A DNA stretch of 64,000 bases from Kitasatospora xanthocidica. Its GTDB lineage: Bacteria > Actinomycetota > Actinomycetes > Streptomycetales > Streptomycetaceae. Shown here piece after piece: positions 52,133-60,693 of this stretch. A model generated the notes under the pieces. The model was given only the letters and a program-made list of their open reading frames with translations, was not told the DNA's origin and did no database searches. The stretch lies in contig NZ_BNBY01000002.1 of NCBI RefSeq assembly GCF_014656195.1, forward strand, positions 32,351-96,350, written 5' to 3'. Position 1 is the first letter of the stretch. The number at the start of each line of letters is the position of its first letter. Both the position numbers and the translations under genes were made by a program.

Positions 52133-53107
52133 ATGGCAGTGGTCGACGCAGTCCCAGTCCCCGCGGCCGGGCCCGCCGCCGCGGCCCCGGGCCCGCTCCG
52201 CCGGATCCTGCGCGACCGGGTCGGCGCCGCCGCCCTGACCGTCGTGGTGCTGTTCCTGCTGCTGGCCGCCGGGGCCCCGCTGATCGCCGCGCTGTACGGG
52301 AGGAACCCGGTCGAGCACTACGGCCAGAACGCCCCCGGCCTGCTCAGCGACGGCGGCCTGCCGATGCTGCCGAACGGCGGGATCTCCGGTGACTTCTGGT
52401 TCGGCCTGGAGCCCGGCCTCGGCCGAGACGTGTTCACCCAGCTGCTGTACGGCATCCGCACCTCGCTGCTGATCGCCTTCGCCGCCGCCACCGTGACCAC
52501 CGCCCTGGGCGTACTGGCCGGCGTCGCGGTCGGCTATCTCGGCGGAATCGCGGACCGGCTGTTCGGATTCCTCGCCAATGTGCTGCTGGCCTTTCCGACC
52601 CTGCTCCTGCTGCTCGCGCTCAGCCCGATCATCCAGTCCCGGCTGGTCGATCCGGGCGCCGCGGAACCGGAGTGGATGCAGTTCCTGGTGCTGATCCTGG
52701 TTTTCTCCGCGTTCGGCTGGATTCCGCTCGCGCTTTCCCTGCGGGCCACCGTCCGCTCGCTCCGGGAAAGGGATTTCGTGCAGTCCGCCCGGGCCCAGGG
52801 CGCGAGCCGGTTCCATGTCGTCGTCCACGAACTGCTCCCCAATGTGCGCTCGCAGCTGCTGGTGCACGCCACCATGGCGGTGCCGACCTACGTCGCCTCC
52901 GAGGCCGCACTGTCCTTCCTGGGCGTCGGCATCACCGAACCGGTCCCGGACTGGGGGCGGATGATCTCCCGCGGCTCCGAGGTCTTCCAGGCCGACCCCA
53001 CGTACCTGGTCTTCCCCGGGGTGGCGCTGCTGCTGTTCGTGATCGCCTTCAACCTGCTCGGCGACGCCGTCCGGGACGCGCTGGACCCGCGCTCCGGCAC
53101 CCGCTGA
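52133..53107 (+). CDS. Oligopeptide-type ABC importer permease (DppC-like)
   Basis: A 324-residue permease with an N-terminal membrane anchor, a periplasmic loop and a BPD_transp_1 domain with five helices. Motifs GIRTSLLIAFAAATVTTALG and EAA loop-like VQSARAQGASRFHVVVHELLPN are typical of DppC/OppC. It pairs with the DppB-like permease at 55101. ATG 52133 gives MAVVDAVPVP; no strong Shine-Dalgarno is seen. It is the first gene of the importer operon, with the binding protein gene next. Confidence 0.92.
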   Translation: MAVVDAVPVPAAGPAAAAPGPLRRILRDRVGAAALTVVVLFLLLAAGAPLIAALYGRNPVEHYGQNAPGLLSDGGLPMLPNGGISGDFWFGLEPGLGRDVFTQLLYGIRTSLLIAFAAATVTTALGVLAGVAVGYLGGIADRLFGFLANVLLAFPTLLLLLALSPIIQSRLVDPGAAEPEWMQFLVLILVFSAFGWIPLALSLRATVRSLRERDFVQSARAQGASRFHVVVHELLPNVRSQLLVHATMAVPTYVASEAALSFLGVGITEPVPDWGRMISRGSEVFQADPTYLVFPGVALLLFVIAFNLLGDAVRDALDPRSGTR

Positions 53108-53227
53108 GCCACCCCGGCGCCCCGGCGCCCCGACGCCCCGACGCCCCGACGCCCCCGCCCGTACCTTCCCCGTCCATTCACCCGAACCCTCCCCGGCGCG
53201 ACCCGCCGGGGCGAGGAGAGATCCGCC

Positions 53228-54982
53228 ATGCGCTGGACCAGACCGTCCCTCGCCGTCATCGCCACCGCCCTGCTGGCGACCTCCTGCTCGGCCGGCGCGG
53301 GCAGCACCGGCTCCGCCGGCGCCGGGGCCTCCGCCAAGGAGACCTCCCCGCTGACCGCCGCGCTCGGCACCGAGCAGGAGAGCGCCGGCCCCGCCCCGGC
53401 CGTCCCGGGCGCCCGCGCCGGCGGCACCGTGAACGTGTACAACAGCGTGGAGTTCCGCCACCTCGACCCGCAGAAGGTCTACGCGGGCGCCACCTACAAC
53501 GCCTCGCTGCTCTGGGGCCGCCAGCTGACCCAGTACCAGGTGGTGGACGGCAAGGCCAAGCTGGTCGGCGACCTGGCCACCGACACCGGCACCCCGGCCG
53601 ACGGCGGACGCACCTGGACGTACCGGCTCAAGCAGGGCGTGGCCTGGGAGGACGGCAAGCCGATCACCTCCCAGGACGTCAAGTACGGCATCGAGCGCAC
53701 CTTCGGCAAGGGCTACGAGGTCGGCCCGCCGTACTGGCCCCAGTGGCTCACCGGCGAGGCCAACTACGAGGCGGCGCGCGCCAAGTACGCCGGCCCGCAG
53801 GACGGCGACCTCGCCGCGATCGAGACGCCGGACGAGCGCACGATCGTCTTCCGCTTCCCGCAGCCGCAGGCCGACGTCCCGTACATGGCCGCGCAGTCCT
53901 CCTCCTCGCCGGTGCGCCGGGACAAGGACACCGGGACGGAGTACGACCGCCAGCCGTTCGCCACCGGCCCGTACCGGATCGTCGAGCACGTCCAGAACAC
54001 CCGGATGGTGCTGGAGCGCAACCCGGCCTGGAAGCCCGAGACCGACCCGATCCGCAGCCAGTACCCGGAGAAGTTCGTCTTCACGTACGGCAAGGAGACG
54101 CTCAACCTCAACCAGGAGATCCTCTCCGGCCGGGACGGCGGCGCCAACGCCACCACCGCCGCCGACGTCCTCTCCCCCGAGCTGTACCAGACGGCCGACA
54201 CCGACCCGAAGGCCAGGGAACTGGTCGTCAGCGGGCGGCAGGGCGCCTTCGTCACCCAGCTGATGATCAACAACGAGCGGGTGCCGGACCTGGCGGTCCG
54301 CAAGGCGCTCAACCTGGCCTACCCCCGCCAGCAGGCCCGCCAGGTCCAGGGCGGCGCCCGGACCGGCGAACTGGCCACCACGCTCAGCTCGCCCGCGCTG
54401 ATCGACTGGCAGAAGTACGACCTCGCCCCGGCCAAGCCCGAGGGCGACCCGGAGGCCGCCAAGGCCGAACTCGCCAAGGCCGCGCAGGCACCGGGCAGCC
54501 TCACCTACGGGTACAAGAACACCCCGAACGGGCAGCGCGTCGCCCAGGTGCTGGTGGACGGCTTCGCCAAGGCCGGGATCACCGTCGTGCCCAAGCCGAT
54601 CGACCCCAAGGCGTTCCTGGACGAGGTCCACCGCACCGACGCCCCGTACGACCTGTTCGAGGAGACCTCCTCCGTCGACTGGCCGACCCCGTCCACACTC
54701 GTCCCGTTCTCCTTCGACGGCCGCGCCGGCAGCGACATCAACTCCGCGCGCTACCGCAACCCGGCGGTGGACAAGGAGATCGACCGGATCAACCAGATCG
54801 GCGAGCCGCGCGCCAAGGCCAAGGAGCTGTACGCGCTGGAGCAGACCGTGATGAAGGACCTGCCGGTGCTGCCGTTCGCCTACCCGACCACCAGCCAGCT
54901 GCGCGGCGGCAACGTCGGCGGGGCGTTCATCCACCCGATCTACGGGACGGTCTCGCTGGCCTGGCTGTACCTGAAGTCCTGA
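53228..54982 (+). CDS. Oligopeptide-type ABC importer, solute-binding lipoprotein
   Basis: A 584-residue family 5 solute-binding protein. The signal peptide ends in LLATSC with Cys20 as lipidation site. The family pattern is clear: NSVEFRHLDPQKVY, TWTYRLKQGVAWEDGKPITS, TGPYRIVEHV, RKALNLAYPR and the closing LPFAYPTTSQLRGGNV. It captures a peptide or nickel-like or sugar-peptide ligand outside the cell and passes it to the permeases. It has AGGAGAG upstream. The gap before it contains three 8-bp GCCCCGAC repeats. Confidence 0.94.
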   Translation: MRWTRPSLAVIATALLATSCSAGAGSTGSAGAGASAKETSPLTAALGTEQESAGPAPAVPGARAGGTVNVYNSVEFRHLDPQKVYAGATYNASLLWGRQLTQYQVVDGKAKLVGDLATDTGTPADGGRTWTYRLKQGVAWEDGKPITSQDVKYGIERTFGKGYEVGPPYWPQWLTGEANYEAARAKYAGPQDGDLAAIETPDERTIVFRFPQPQADVPYMAAQSSSSPVRRDKDTGTEYDRQPFATGPYRIVEHVQNTRMVLERNPAWKPETDPIRSQYPEKFVFTYGKETLNLNQEILSGRDGGANATTAADVLSPELYQTADTDPKARELVVSGRQGAFVTQLMINNERVPDLAVRKALNLAYPRQQARQVQGGARTGELATTLSSPALIDWQKYDLAPAKPEGDPEAAKAELAKAAQAPGSLTYGYKNTPNGQRVAQVLVDGFAKAGITVVPKPIDPKAFLDEVHRTDAPYDLFEETSSVDWPTPSTLVPFSFDGRAGSDINSARYRNPAVDKEIDRINQIGEPRAKAKELYALEQTVMKDLPVLPFAYPTTSQLRGGNVGGAFIHPIYGTVSLAWLYLKS

Positions 54983-55100
54983 CCCTCCCGGCCCGCCTCC
55001 GCCTCCTGGTACCGACCCGGGGGCGGGGGCGGCGCCCCCGCCTCTCCCCGTTGCCCCGACCCCGCCCCTCGCCCCCCGTCACGTCGACCCCGGATCGGCC

Positions 55101-56093
55101 ATGCTCTCCTTCGTCCTGCGCCGGACCGCCCAGGCCCTCGCCGTCCTGGTCGCGGTCTCCGCCGCCGCCTTCGCCCTCTTCTACGCCGCGCCCGCCGATC
55201 CGGCCCGCGCCGCCTGCGGCCCGCGCTGCGACAGCGGGCAGGTCGCCGCGGTGCGCCAGAGCATGGGCCTGGACCAGCCGCTCGCCGCCCAGTACACCGA
55301 CTACCTGACCGGCGTCCTCGCCGGGCGGGACATCGACGACGTGGACGGCTCGACCATCCACTGCGACGCACCCTGCCTCGGCTACTCCTACCGGCTGCAC
55401 CAGCCCGTCAGCGAGGCGCTGGCCGACCACCTGCCGGTCACCTTCTCGCTGACCGCCGGGGCACTGGCCGTCCTGCTGGTGCTCGGCCTCGGCACCGGCT
55501 TCGTCTCCGCGCTGCGGCACGGACGGCGGACCGACCGGCTGCTGTCCGGCTTCACCCTGGTCGGCGCCAGCGTGCAGATCTACTTCCTCGGCTACATCGC
55601 ACAGTGGGTACTGGTCTACTCCACCGGCCTGCTGCCGCTGCCCTCCTACACCCCGCCCGCCGAGGACCCGGCGGCCTGGGCGGGCGGGATGCTGCTGCCC
55701 TGGCTCGTCCTCGGATTCGTCAACTCGGCGGTCTTCGCCCGGCTTTCACGCTCGCAGCTGCTGGAGACGATGAACGAGGAGTACGTCCGCACGGCCCGCG
55801 CCAAGGGCCTCGGACGGCTGCGCGCCCACCTCAAGTACACCTCGCGCGGCGCCGCCGGGCCGCTGGTGCAACTGCTCGGGCTGGAGGCCGGGGCGCTGCT
55901 CGGCGGGGCGGTGATCACCGAGACGGTGTTCGGGCTGAACGGGGTCGGACGGTTCGCCGCGCAGGCCGTCGCCGGGCAGGACCTGCCCGCCGTGGTCGGC
56001 GCGGTGCTGCTGGCCGCCTGCTTCGTGGTGCTGTTCGTCGCGCTGGCCGACCTCGCGGTGGCCTGGCTCGACCCGCGTGTCCGGCTGAGCTGA
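55101..56093 (+). CDS. Oligopeptide-type ABC importer permease (DppB-like)
   Basis: A 330-residue permease. N-terminal MLSFVLRRTAQALAVLVAVSA is the first helix of DppB/OppB proteins; the periplasmic part holds RQSMGLDQPLAAQYTDYLTG, and the EAA loop is VRTARAKGLGRLRAHLKYT. A Cys-rich insert (AACGPRCDSG, DAPCLGYSYR) in the extracytoplasmic loop is unusual and may form disulfides. It partners the DppC-like permease. It ends 13 bases before the ATPase gene. Confidence 0.92.
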   Translation: MLSFVLRRTAQALAVLVAVSAAAFALFYAAPADPARAACGPRCDSGQVAAVRQSMGLDQPLAAQYTDYLTGVLAGRDIDDVDGSTIHCDAPCLGYSYRLHQPVSEALADHLPVTFSLTAGALAVLLVLGLGTGFVSALRHGRRTDRLLSGFTLVGASVQIYFLGYIAQWVLVYSTGLLPLPSYTPPAEDPAAWAGGMLLPWLVLGFVNSAVFARLSRSQLLETMNEEYVRTARAKGLGRLRAHLKYTSRGAAGPLVQLLGLEAGALLGGAVITETVFGLNGVGRFAAQAVAGQDLPAVVGAVLLAACFVVLFVALADLAVAWLDPRVRLS

Positions 56094-56106
56094 GGGGAGT
56101 CCTGAG

Positions 56107-57807
56107 ATGAAGACCGATGTTCCTGGTGACCGCGTCAGCGTTCCCCGTACGGACGGTGCCGAGCCCGTGCTGAGCGTGCGCGATCTGACCGTCACCTTCG
56201 CGGACCCGCGCGGCGGCGCGCCCGTGACCGCCGTCCGGGATCTCTCCTTCGACCTCGCCGCGGGTGAAGTCCTGGGCCTGGTCGGCGAGTCGGGCTCCGG
56301 CAAGTCCACCGTCGGCCTCGCCGTCCTCGGCCTGCACGACCCGCGTACCACCACCGTCACCGGATCGATCCGGCTGGGCGGGCAGGAATTGGTGGGCGCC
56401 GGCGAGTCCGCCCTGCGCGAGATCCGGGGCGGCCGCGCCGCACTGGTCTTCCAGGACGCGCTCACCTCGCTCAGCCCCTTCCACGGCGTCGGCGCCCAAC
56501 TCGCCGAGATGTACCGGCTGCACCACCCGGGGGCGACCCGCGCCGAGGCCCGGCGGCGGGCGGCCGAGATGCTCGACCGGGTCGGCATCCCGGCCGACCG
56601 GGTGCGCGATCACCCGCACCGGTTCTCGGGCGGCATGCGGCAGCGCGTGATGATCGCGATGGCGCTGATGAACGACCCGCGGCTGCTGATCGCCGACGAG
56701 CCGACCACCGCCCTGGACGCCCGCGTCCAGCGGCAGGTCCTGGACCTGCTCGGCGAGCTGCAGCGCGAACACGGCACCGCCGTCCTGCTGGTCAGCCACG
56801 ACCTGGGCGTGGTCGCGGGGACGACCGACCGCACGCTGGTGCTGCGCGGCGGCGTCCGGGTCGAGTCCGCGCCGACCGCCGAGCTGCTGGCCGCGCCGCG
56901 CGAGCCGTACACCCGGGCGCTGGTCGGGGCCGCGCTCCGCCTGGACTCCGCCCCGGGCACCGCCCTGCCGACGGTCGACGATCCGTCCCCCGCGCGGACC
57001 TTCCGGCCGAGGGTCGTCGAGCGGCCCGAGCGGTGGCTGGTCGAGGTCGACGACCTCACCGTGCACTTCCCCGGCCGACGCCGGTTCCCCGGCCTCCGGG
57101 CCGAGCCGGTCCGCGCGGTCGAGGGCGTGGGGCTGCGGATCGCGCCGGGCGAGACGGTCGGCCTGGTCGGCGAGTCCGGCTCCGGCAAGTCCACCACCTC
57201 GCGGGTGCTGGCCGGTCTGCAACGCCCCACCTCCGGGCGGGTGTCGTACGACGGCCAGGACGTCACGAACCCGGACCGGGAGCTGCGGCGCCGGCTCAGC
57301 CGAGAGATCCAGCTCGTCTTCCAGGACCCGTACGCCTCGCTCAACCCGCGCCGCACCGTCGCCCAGACCCTCGACACCCCGCTGCGCCTGCACACCCCGC
57401 TGACCGCGCCCGAGCGGCGGGAGCGCGCGGTCGAGCTGCTGGAGCAGGTCGGACTGGACGCCGGGCACCTGCACCGCTACCCGCACGAGTTCTCCGGCGG
57501 GCAGCGCCAGCGGATCGGCATCGCCCGGGCCCTGGCCCCGCAGCCCCGGCTGATCATCGCGGACGAGCCGGTCTCGGCGCTCGACGTGTCGGTGCAGGCG
57601 CAGGTGCTCAACCTGCTGATGGAGCTGCGCGAACGCCTCGCGGTGGCGTTCCTGTTCGTCTCCCACGACCTCGCGGTGGTCCGGCACTTCTGCGACCGGG
57701 TGGCGGTGATGCACCGGGGCCGCCTGGTCGAGTCCACCGACCGGGACCGGCTGTTCGGGGCCCCGCACACCGAGTACACCCGGGGGCTGCTGGCGGCGGT
57801 GCACTGA
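56107..57807 (+). CDS. Oligopeptide-type ABC importer, fused double ATPase (DppDF-like)
   Basis: A 566-residue protein with two complete ATPase domains. Each has Walker A GESGSGKST; signatures are FSGGMRQR in the first and FSGGQRQR in the second, with Walker B LLIADEPTTALD and LIIADEPVSALD. DppD and DppF are usually separate proteins; the fused form is common in actinobacteria. It drives uptake through the two permeases. ATG 56107 follows GAGGGGAG. It is the last gene of the operon. Confidence 0.95.
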   Translation: MKTDVPGDRVSVPRTDGAEPVLSVRDLTVTFADPRGGAPVTAVRDLSFDLAAGEVLGLVGESGSGKSTVGLAVLGLHDPRTTTVTGSIRLGGQELVGAGESALREIRGGRAALVFQDALTSLSPFHGVGAQLAEMYRLHHPGATRAEARRRAAEMLDRVGIPADRVRDHPHRFSGGMRQRVMIAMALMNDPRLLIADEPTTALDARVQRQVLDLLGELQREHGTAVLLVSHDLGVVAGTTDRTLVLRGGVRVESAPTAELLAAPREPYTRALVGAALRLDSAPGTALPTVDDPSPARTFRPRVVERPERWLVEVDDLTVHFPGRRRFPGLRAEPVRAVEGVGLRIAPGETVGLVGESGSGKSTTSRVLAGLQRPTSGRVSYDGQDVTNPDRELRRRLSREIQLVFQDPYASLNPRRTVAQTLDTPLRLHTPLTAPERRERAVELLEQVGLDAGHLHRYPHEFSGGQRQRIGIARALAPQPRLIIADEPVSALDVSVQAQVLNLLMELRERLAVAFLFVSHDLAVVRHFCDRVAVMHRGRLVESTDRDRLFGAPHTEYTRGLLAAVH

Positions 57808-57847
57808 GGGCTGCCGCGGCGGGGGACGGAGTGGAGGAGCCCGTCGC

Positions 57848-57914
57848 GAAGGGGCCGGAGGGAAGGGGCCGGAGGGAAGGGGCCGGAGTGAAGGGGCCGG
57901 AGTGAAGGGGCCTG
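57848..57914. repeat. Four and a half tandem 14-bp repeats
   Basis: Units GAAGGGGCCGGAGK at 57848, 57862, 57876, 57890 and a partial one at 57904, in the spacer after the importer operon. Not coding. Confidence 0.92.
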
Positions 57915-57991
57915 CGAAAAGGGTTGGCCTGGTGAGGGGCGGGTGACCAATGATCGGACCCTGTCGGATCCGATCGGAGAGGTGCAACGGA

Positions 57992-58432
57992 ATGTCGACC
58001 AGCGATCAGGTGCCCGCGGGCGGGGACCTCGTCGGAGCGGGCCTCGTCGACGCGGAGCTCGTCGAGGCGGCCGTGGAGGTGGCGCGGCGGTACGCCCGGG
58101 GCGACAACCACACGGTGGCGGCCGCCGGACGCGCCGCCGACGGACGGATCGTCACCGCGCTGAACGCCTACCACTTCACCGGCGGACCGTGCGCGGAGCT
58201 GGTGCTGATCGGGGCGGCGGCCGGGCAGGGCGCGTACGAGCTCACCACCGTCGTGGCGGTCGGCGACCGGGAGCGCGGGGTGATCCCGCCGTGCGGGCGC
58301 TGCCGCCAGGTGCTGCTCGACTACTTCCCGGAGCTGCGGATCATCGTCGGGCAGGGCTCCCGGCTGCGCACCGTCCCGGTGCGGGAGCTGCTGCCGGAGA
58401 CGTACGTCTGGGCCGACCACCAGGTGGACTGA
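57992..58432 (+). CDS. Cytidine-deaminase-like zinc hydrolase
   Basis: A 146-residue protein of the cytidine deaminase fold. Zinc ligands and catalytic Glu lie in GGPCAELVLIG and PPCGRCRQVLLDY, the CxE and PCxxC arrangement of tetrameric cytidine and blasticidin-S deaminases. The PEL, YVWADHQ end suits the blasticidin-deaminase-like branch. ATG 57992 has GGAGAGG upstream. The leader holds a perfect 10-bp palindrome TCGGATCCGA (57964-57973). It may deaminate cytidine or a modified nucleoside; resistance to a nucleoside antibiotic is possible but unproven. Confidence 0.88.
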   Translation: MSTSDQVPAGGDLVGAGLVDAELVEAAVEVARRYARGDNHTVAAAGRAADGRIVTALNAYHFTGGPCAELVLIGAAAGQGAYELTTVVAVGDRERGVIPPCGRCRQVLLDYFPELRIIVGQGSRLRTVPVRELLPETYVWADHQVD

Positions 58433-58574
58433 TCACATTGTCCGACCGGGGGGCGGCGCCGGGGTGGCCGGGCAGGCCGTTCGCCCCTCGTTCGGCTGCG
58501 CGGGCTCGGCTCAAGGCGTTAGCGTGCAGGCGATGTGCCGTAGGAAGCCAGGAAACGCCAGCTGAGGGGAAACG

Positions 58575-59138
58575 TTGTCGGACGACCTGCTCATCGCAAA
58601 GATCAATCACGGTTTCGATCACCTCGACGCCGACGGCGACGGACTGATCACCGAACGGGACCACGTCCTGATGGGCCACTCGGTGGCCCGCTCGCTCGGC
58701 CACCAGGAGGGATCGGAGGCGGAGGCCGTGATCGTCCGCGCCTACCTGACGATCTGGCACGACCTCCACCTCGCCCGGCTGCCCGCCGGCACCCAGACGA
58801 TCTCCCGCGAACAGTTCGTCGCCTCCACCGGCCTGCTCGCCGACGACCCCGAGGCCGCGCGCGACAGCCTCGGCGCGCTCGCCGCCGCGTTCCTCGCCGT
58901 CGCCGACACCGACCGCAGCGGGACCGTGGACGCCGGCGAGTTCTTCGTCTTCCAGCGCGGCCACTTCGCCGGCCTCAGCCGCGACGACGCCGACGAGGCC
59001 TTCCGCCGCCTCGACACCGACGGCGACGGCGTGCTCTCCGCGGCCGAGTTCACCGAGGCGATCATCGAGTACTGGACCAGCCGCGACCCGGACGCGCCCG
59101 GCAACTGGTGGACGGGGAAGCCCCCGCACGGCCTCTGA
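58575..59138 (+). CDS. EF-hand calcium-binding protein
   Basis: A 187-residue cytoplasmic protein of the calerythrin type. EF-hand loops are DADGDGLITERD near residues 18-29, DTDRSGTVDAGE near 114-125 and DTDGDGVLSAAE near 148-159; a fourth, degenerate hand is likely between the first and second. It would bind Ca2+ as buffer or sensor. Start is TTG 58575 with GAGGGGA upstream. Such proteins are common in streptomycetes. No partner gene is adjacent. Confidence 0.94.
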   Translation: MSDDLLIAKINHGFDHLDADGDGLITERDHVLMGHSVARSLGHQEGSEAEAVIVRAYLTIWHDLHLARLPAGTQTISREQFVASTGLLADDPEAARDSLGALAAAFLAVADTDRSGTVDAGEFFVFQRGHFAGLSRDDADEAFRRLDTDGDGVLSAAEFTEAIIEYWTSRDPDAPGNWWTGKPPHGL

Positions 59139-59224
59139 GCCCGACCCGGGCAACCGGACCCGGACAGCCCGGTTCTGACGACGGTCGGACCTGGACGGCC
59201 AGGACCCGGACAGCCCGACCCGGA

Positions 59225-59261
59225 CGACCGTCCCCGCGCGCCGGAAGCGCGGGGACGGTCG
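59225..59261 (+). terminator. Terminator after the EF-hand gene
   Basis: Perfect 15-bp arms 59225-59239 and 59247-59261 with a 7-base loop. Confidence 0.88.
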
Positions 59262-59276
59262 CGGCATGGCGACCCC

Positions 59277-59309
59277 GGCACCCCACCGTGACCGACCCGG
59301 TGGGGTGCC
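59277..59309 (-). terminator. Terminator after the TetR gene
   Basis: Perfect 11-bp arms GGCACCCCACC (59277-59287) and its complement (59299-59309), just downstream of the minus-strand TetR gene. Two adjacent hairpins thus insulate convergent genes. Confidence 0.85.
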
Positions 59310-59322
59310 GGCCTCGGCGGGG

Positions 59323-59898
59323 TCAGGCCGCCGGGACGATCCGCTCGACGACGGTGTCGATCAGCGCCGCGAGGCCGTCGACGCCCAACACCTCGGGCAG
59401 GGTGAGGTGTTCGAGGATCAGGCCGGTCATGGCGAGGTAGAGCACCAGGACGGTCTCCCGGTCGCCGGGGAAGCCCTCGTCCAGGTGGAAGGCGACGTTG
59501 GCCTCCAGGTCGTCCCGGATGGTGCCGGTGAGCTGGGCCCGCAGGTCCGGGCGGCGGGTGGCCTCCAGGCGCAGTTCGAGCATCGCGAGGTAGCCGGCCC
59601 GGTCCGCGGTGATGCGGCGGATCAGGTCGTGCATCAGGGCCGTGACCAGCGCGCGGTCTCGGGGAGCCCGCATCAGTTCCTCGAAGACCGCCGCGTCCGG
59701 GATGAGCCGCCGGTGGATGTGCCGGGCGGTCTGGTGGAGCAGGTGGTCCCGGTTGGCGAAGTAGTTGGAGGCCGTGCCGTTGGGGACGCCGGCCTGGACG
59801 TCGACCGCGCGGAAGGTGAGGCCGCGGGCGCCCTCGCGGGCGAGGACCTCGATGGCGGCGTCGGCGAGGGCGGTACGGCGGGCGGGGTTCTGGACCAT
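59323..59898 (-). CDS. TetR family regulator divergent from a DHFR-like reductase
   Basis: A 191-residue TetR protein. The helix-turn-helix is LADAAIEVLAREGARGLTFR, VDVQAGVPNGTASNYFANRDHLL; the rest is an all-helical ligand domain. ATG 59898 starts MVQNPARRTA; longer frames upstream cross the shared promoter. It is divergent from the DHFR-like gene at 60067, and a well-formed promoter lies between them, so it probably represses that gene. Confidence 0.92.
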   Translation of the reverse strand: MVQNPARRTALADAAIEVLAREGARGLTFRAVDVQAGVPNGTASNYFANRDHLLHQTARHIHRRLIPDAAVFEELMRAPRDRALVTALMHDLIRRITADRAGYLAMLELRLEATRRPDLRAQLTGTIRDDLEANVAFHLDEGFPGDRETVLVLYLAMTGLILEHLTLPEVLGVDGLAALIDTVVERIVPAA

Positions 59899-59962
59899 GG
59901 GCCGATTCTCTCTCCTCCGACGACGGGGGCCCGGGGCGGCCTGAGGCCGGGTACGAAAGGGG

Positions 59963-59990
59963 TTGCCAACCACTACGACTGGAGTACTAT
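59963..59990 (+). promoter_or_regulatory. Sigma-70-type promoter for the DHFR-like gene
   Basis: -35 TTGCCA (59963-59968) and -10 TACTAT (59985-59990) with a 16-base spacer. AACCAC and GTGGTT half-sites flank this region (near 59968 and 59998), a plausible TetR operator over the promoter. Confidence 0.65.
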
Positions 59991-60066
59991 GACTGTCGTG
60001 GTTCACGGGGCAGGCCGAAACGGCCCGCGCCGCGTCCCGATCCCGTTCCTCGATCCAAGGACCTGA

Positions 60067-60693
60067 ATGCGCAAGCTCACCTACTTCGTCGGCACCACCA
60101 TCGACGGCTTCATCGCCGCCCCGAACGGCGCGTTCGACTTCTTCATGCCGTACGTCACCGAGGACTTCGCCCCGACGCTCTTCACCGAGTACCCGGAGAC
60201 CGTCGTCACCCCCGCCCGCGCGGCGGTCGGCATCGCCGAGGCCCCCAACAAGCTCTTCGACACCGTGCTCATGGGCCGCGGCACCTACGAGCCGAACGTG
60301 CCCGCCGGATTCGCCAACCCCTACGCCCACCTGCGGCAGATCGTCTTCTCCCGCACCCTCACCACCAGCCCCGACCCGGCCGTCGAGATCACCGCCGAGG
60401 ACCCGCTGAGCACCGTCCGCCGGCTCAAGCAGGAGGACGGGCTCGGCATCTGGCTCTGCGGCGGCGCCAAGCTGGCCGGGCGGCTGCTGCCCGAGATCGA
60501 CGAGCTGATCATCAAGCAGTACCCGGTGGTGGCCGGCTCCGGCATCCCGCTGTTCACCACGGAGTTCGCGCCCCGCGAGTTCACGCTCACCGGCAGCCGG
60601 GTCTTCGAACGCGGGAACCTGCTGCTCAGCTACGCGCGGACGAGCCCTTCACCGGACGCCCGGGACGCCCGGGACGCCTCGGCCGCCGGCTGA
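60067..60693 (+). CDS. Dihydrofolate-reductase-like (RibD C-terminal) protein
   Basis: A 208-residue protein of the DHFR/RibD-C fold: LTYFVGTTIDGFIAAPNG at the N-terminus, VLMGRGTYE and the NADPH-contacting WLCGGAKLAGRLLPEIDELI. Such proteins are reductases of unknown substrate and do not replace FolA. The C-terminal tail ([14 protein letters not shown]) is low in complexity and runs 68 bases into the convergent EamA gene. Divergent from a TetR regulator. Confidence 0.9.
   Translation: MRKLTYFVGTTIDGFIAAPNGAFDFFMPYVTEDFAPTLFTEYPETVVTPARAAVGIAEAPNKLFDTVLMGRGTYEPNVPAGFANPYAHLRQIVFSRTLTTSPDPAVEITAEDPLSTVRRLKQEDGLGIWLCGGAKLAGRLLPEIDELIIKQYPVVAGSGIPLFTTEFAPREFTLTGSRVFERGNLLLSYARTSPSPDARDARDASAAG

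Noticed and set aside
59323..60330. Longer 335-residue form of the TetR protein
   Set aside because: The extra N-terminus would cross the divergent promoter and the 5' end of the DHFR-like gene; the helix-turn-helix begins right after ATG 59898.
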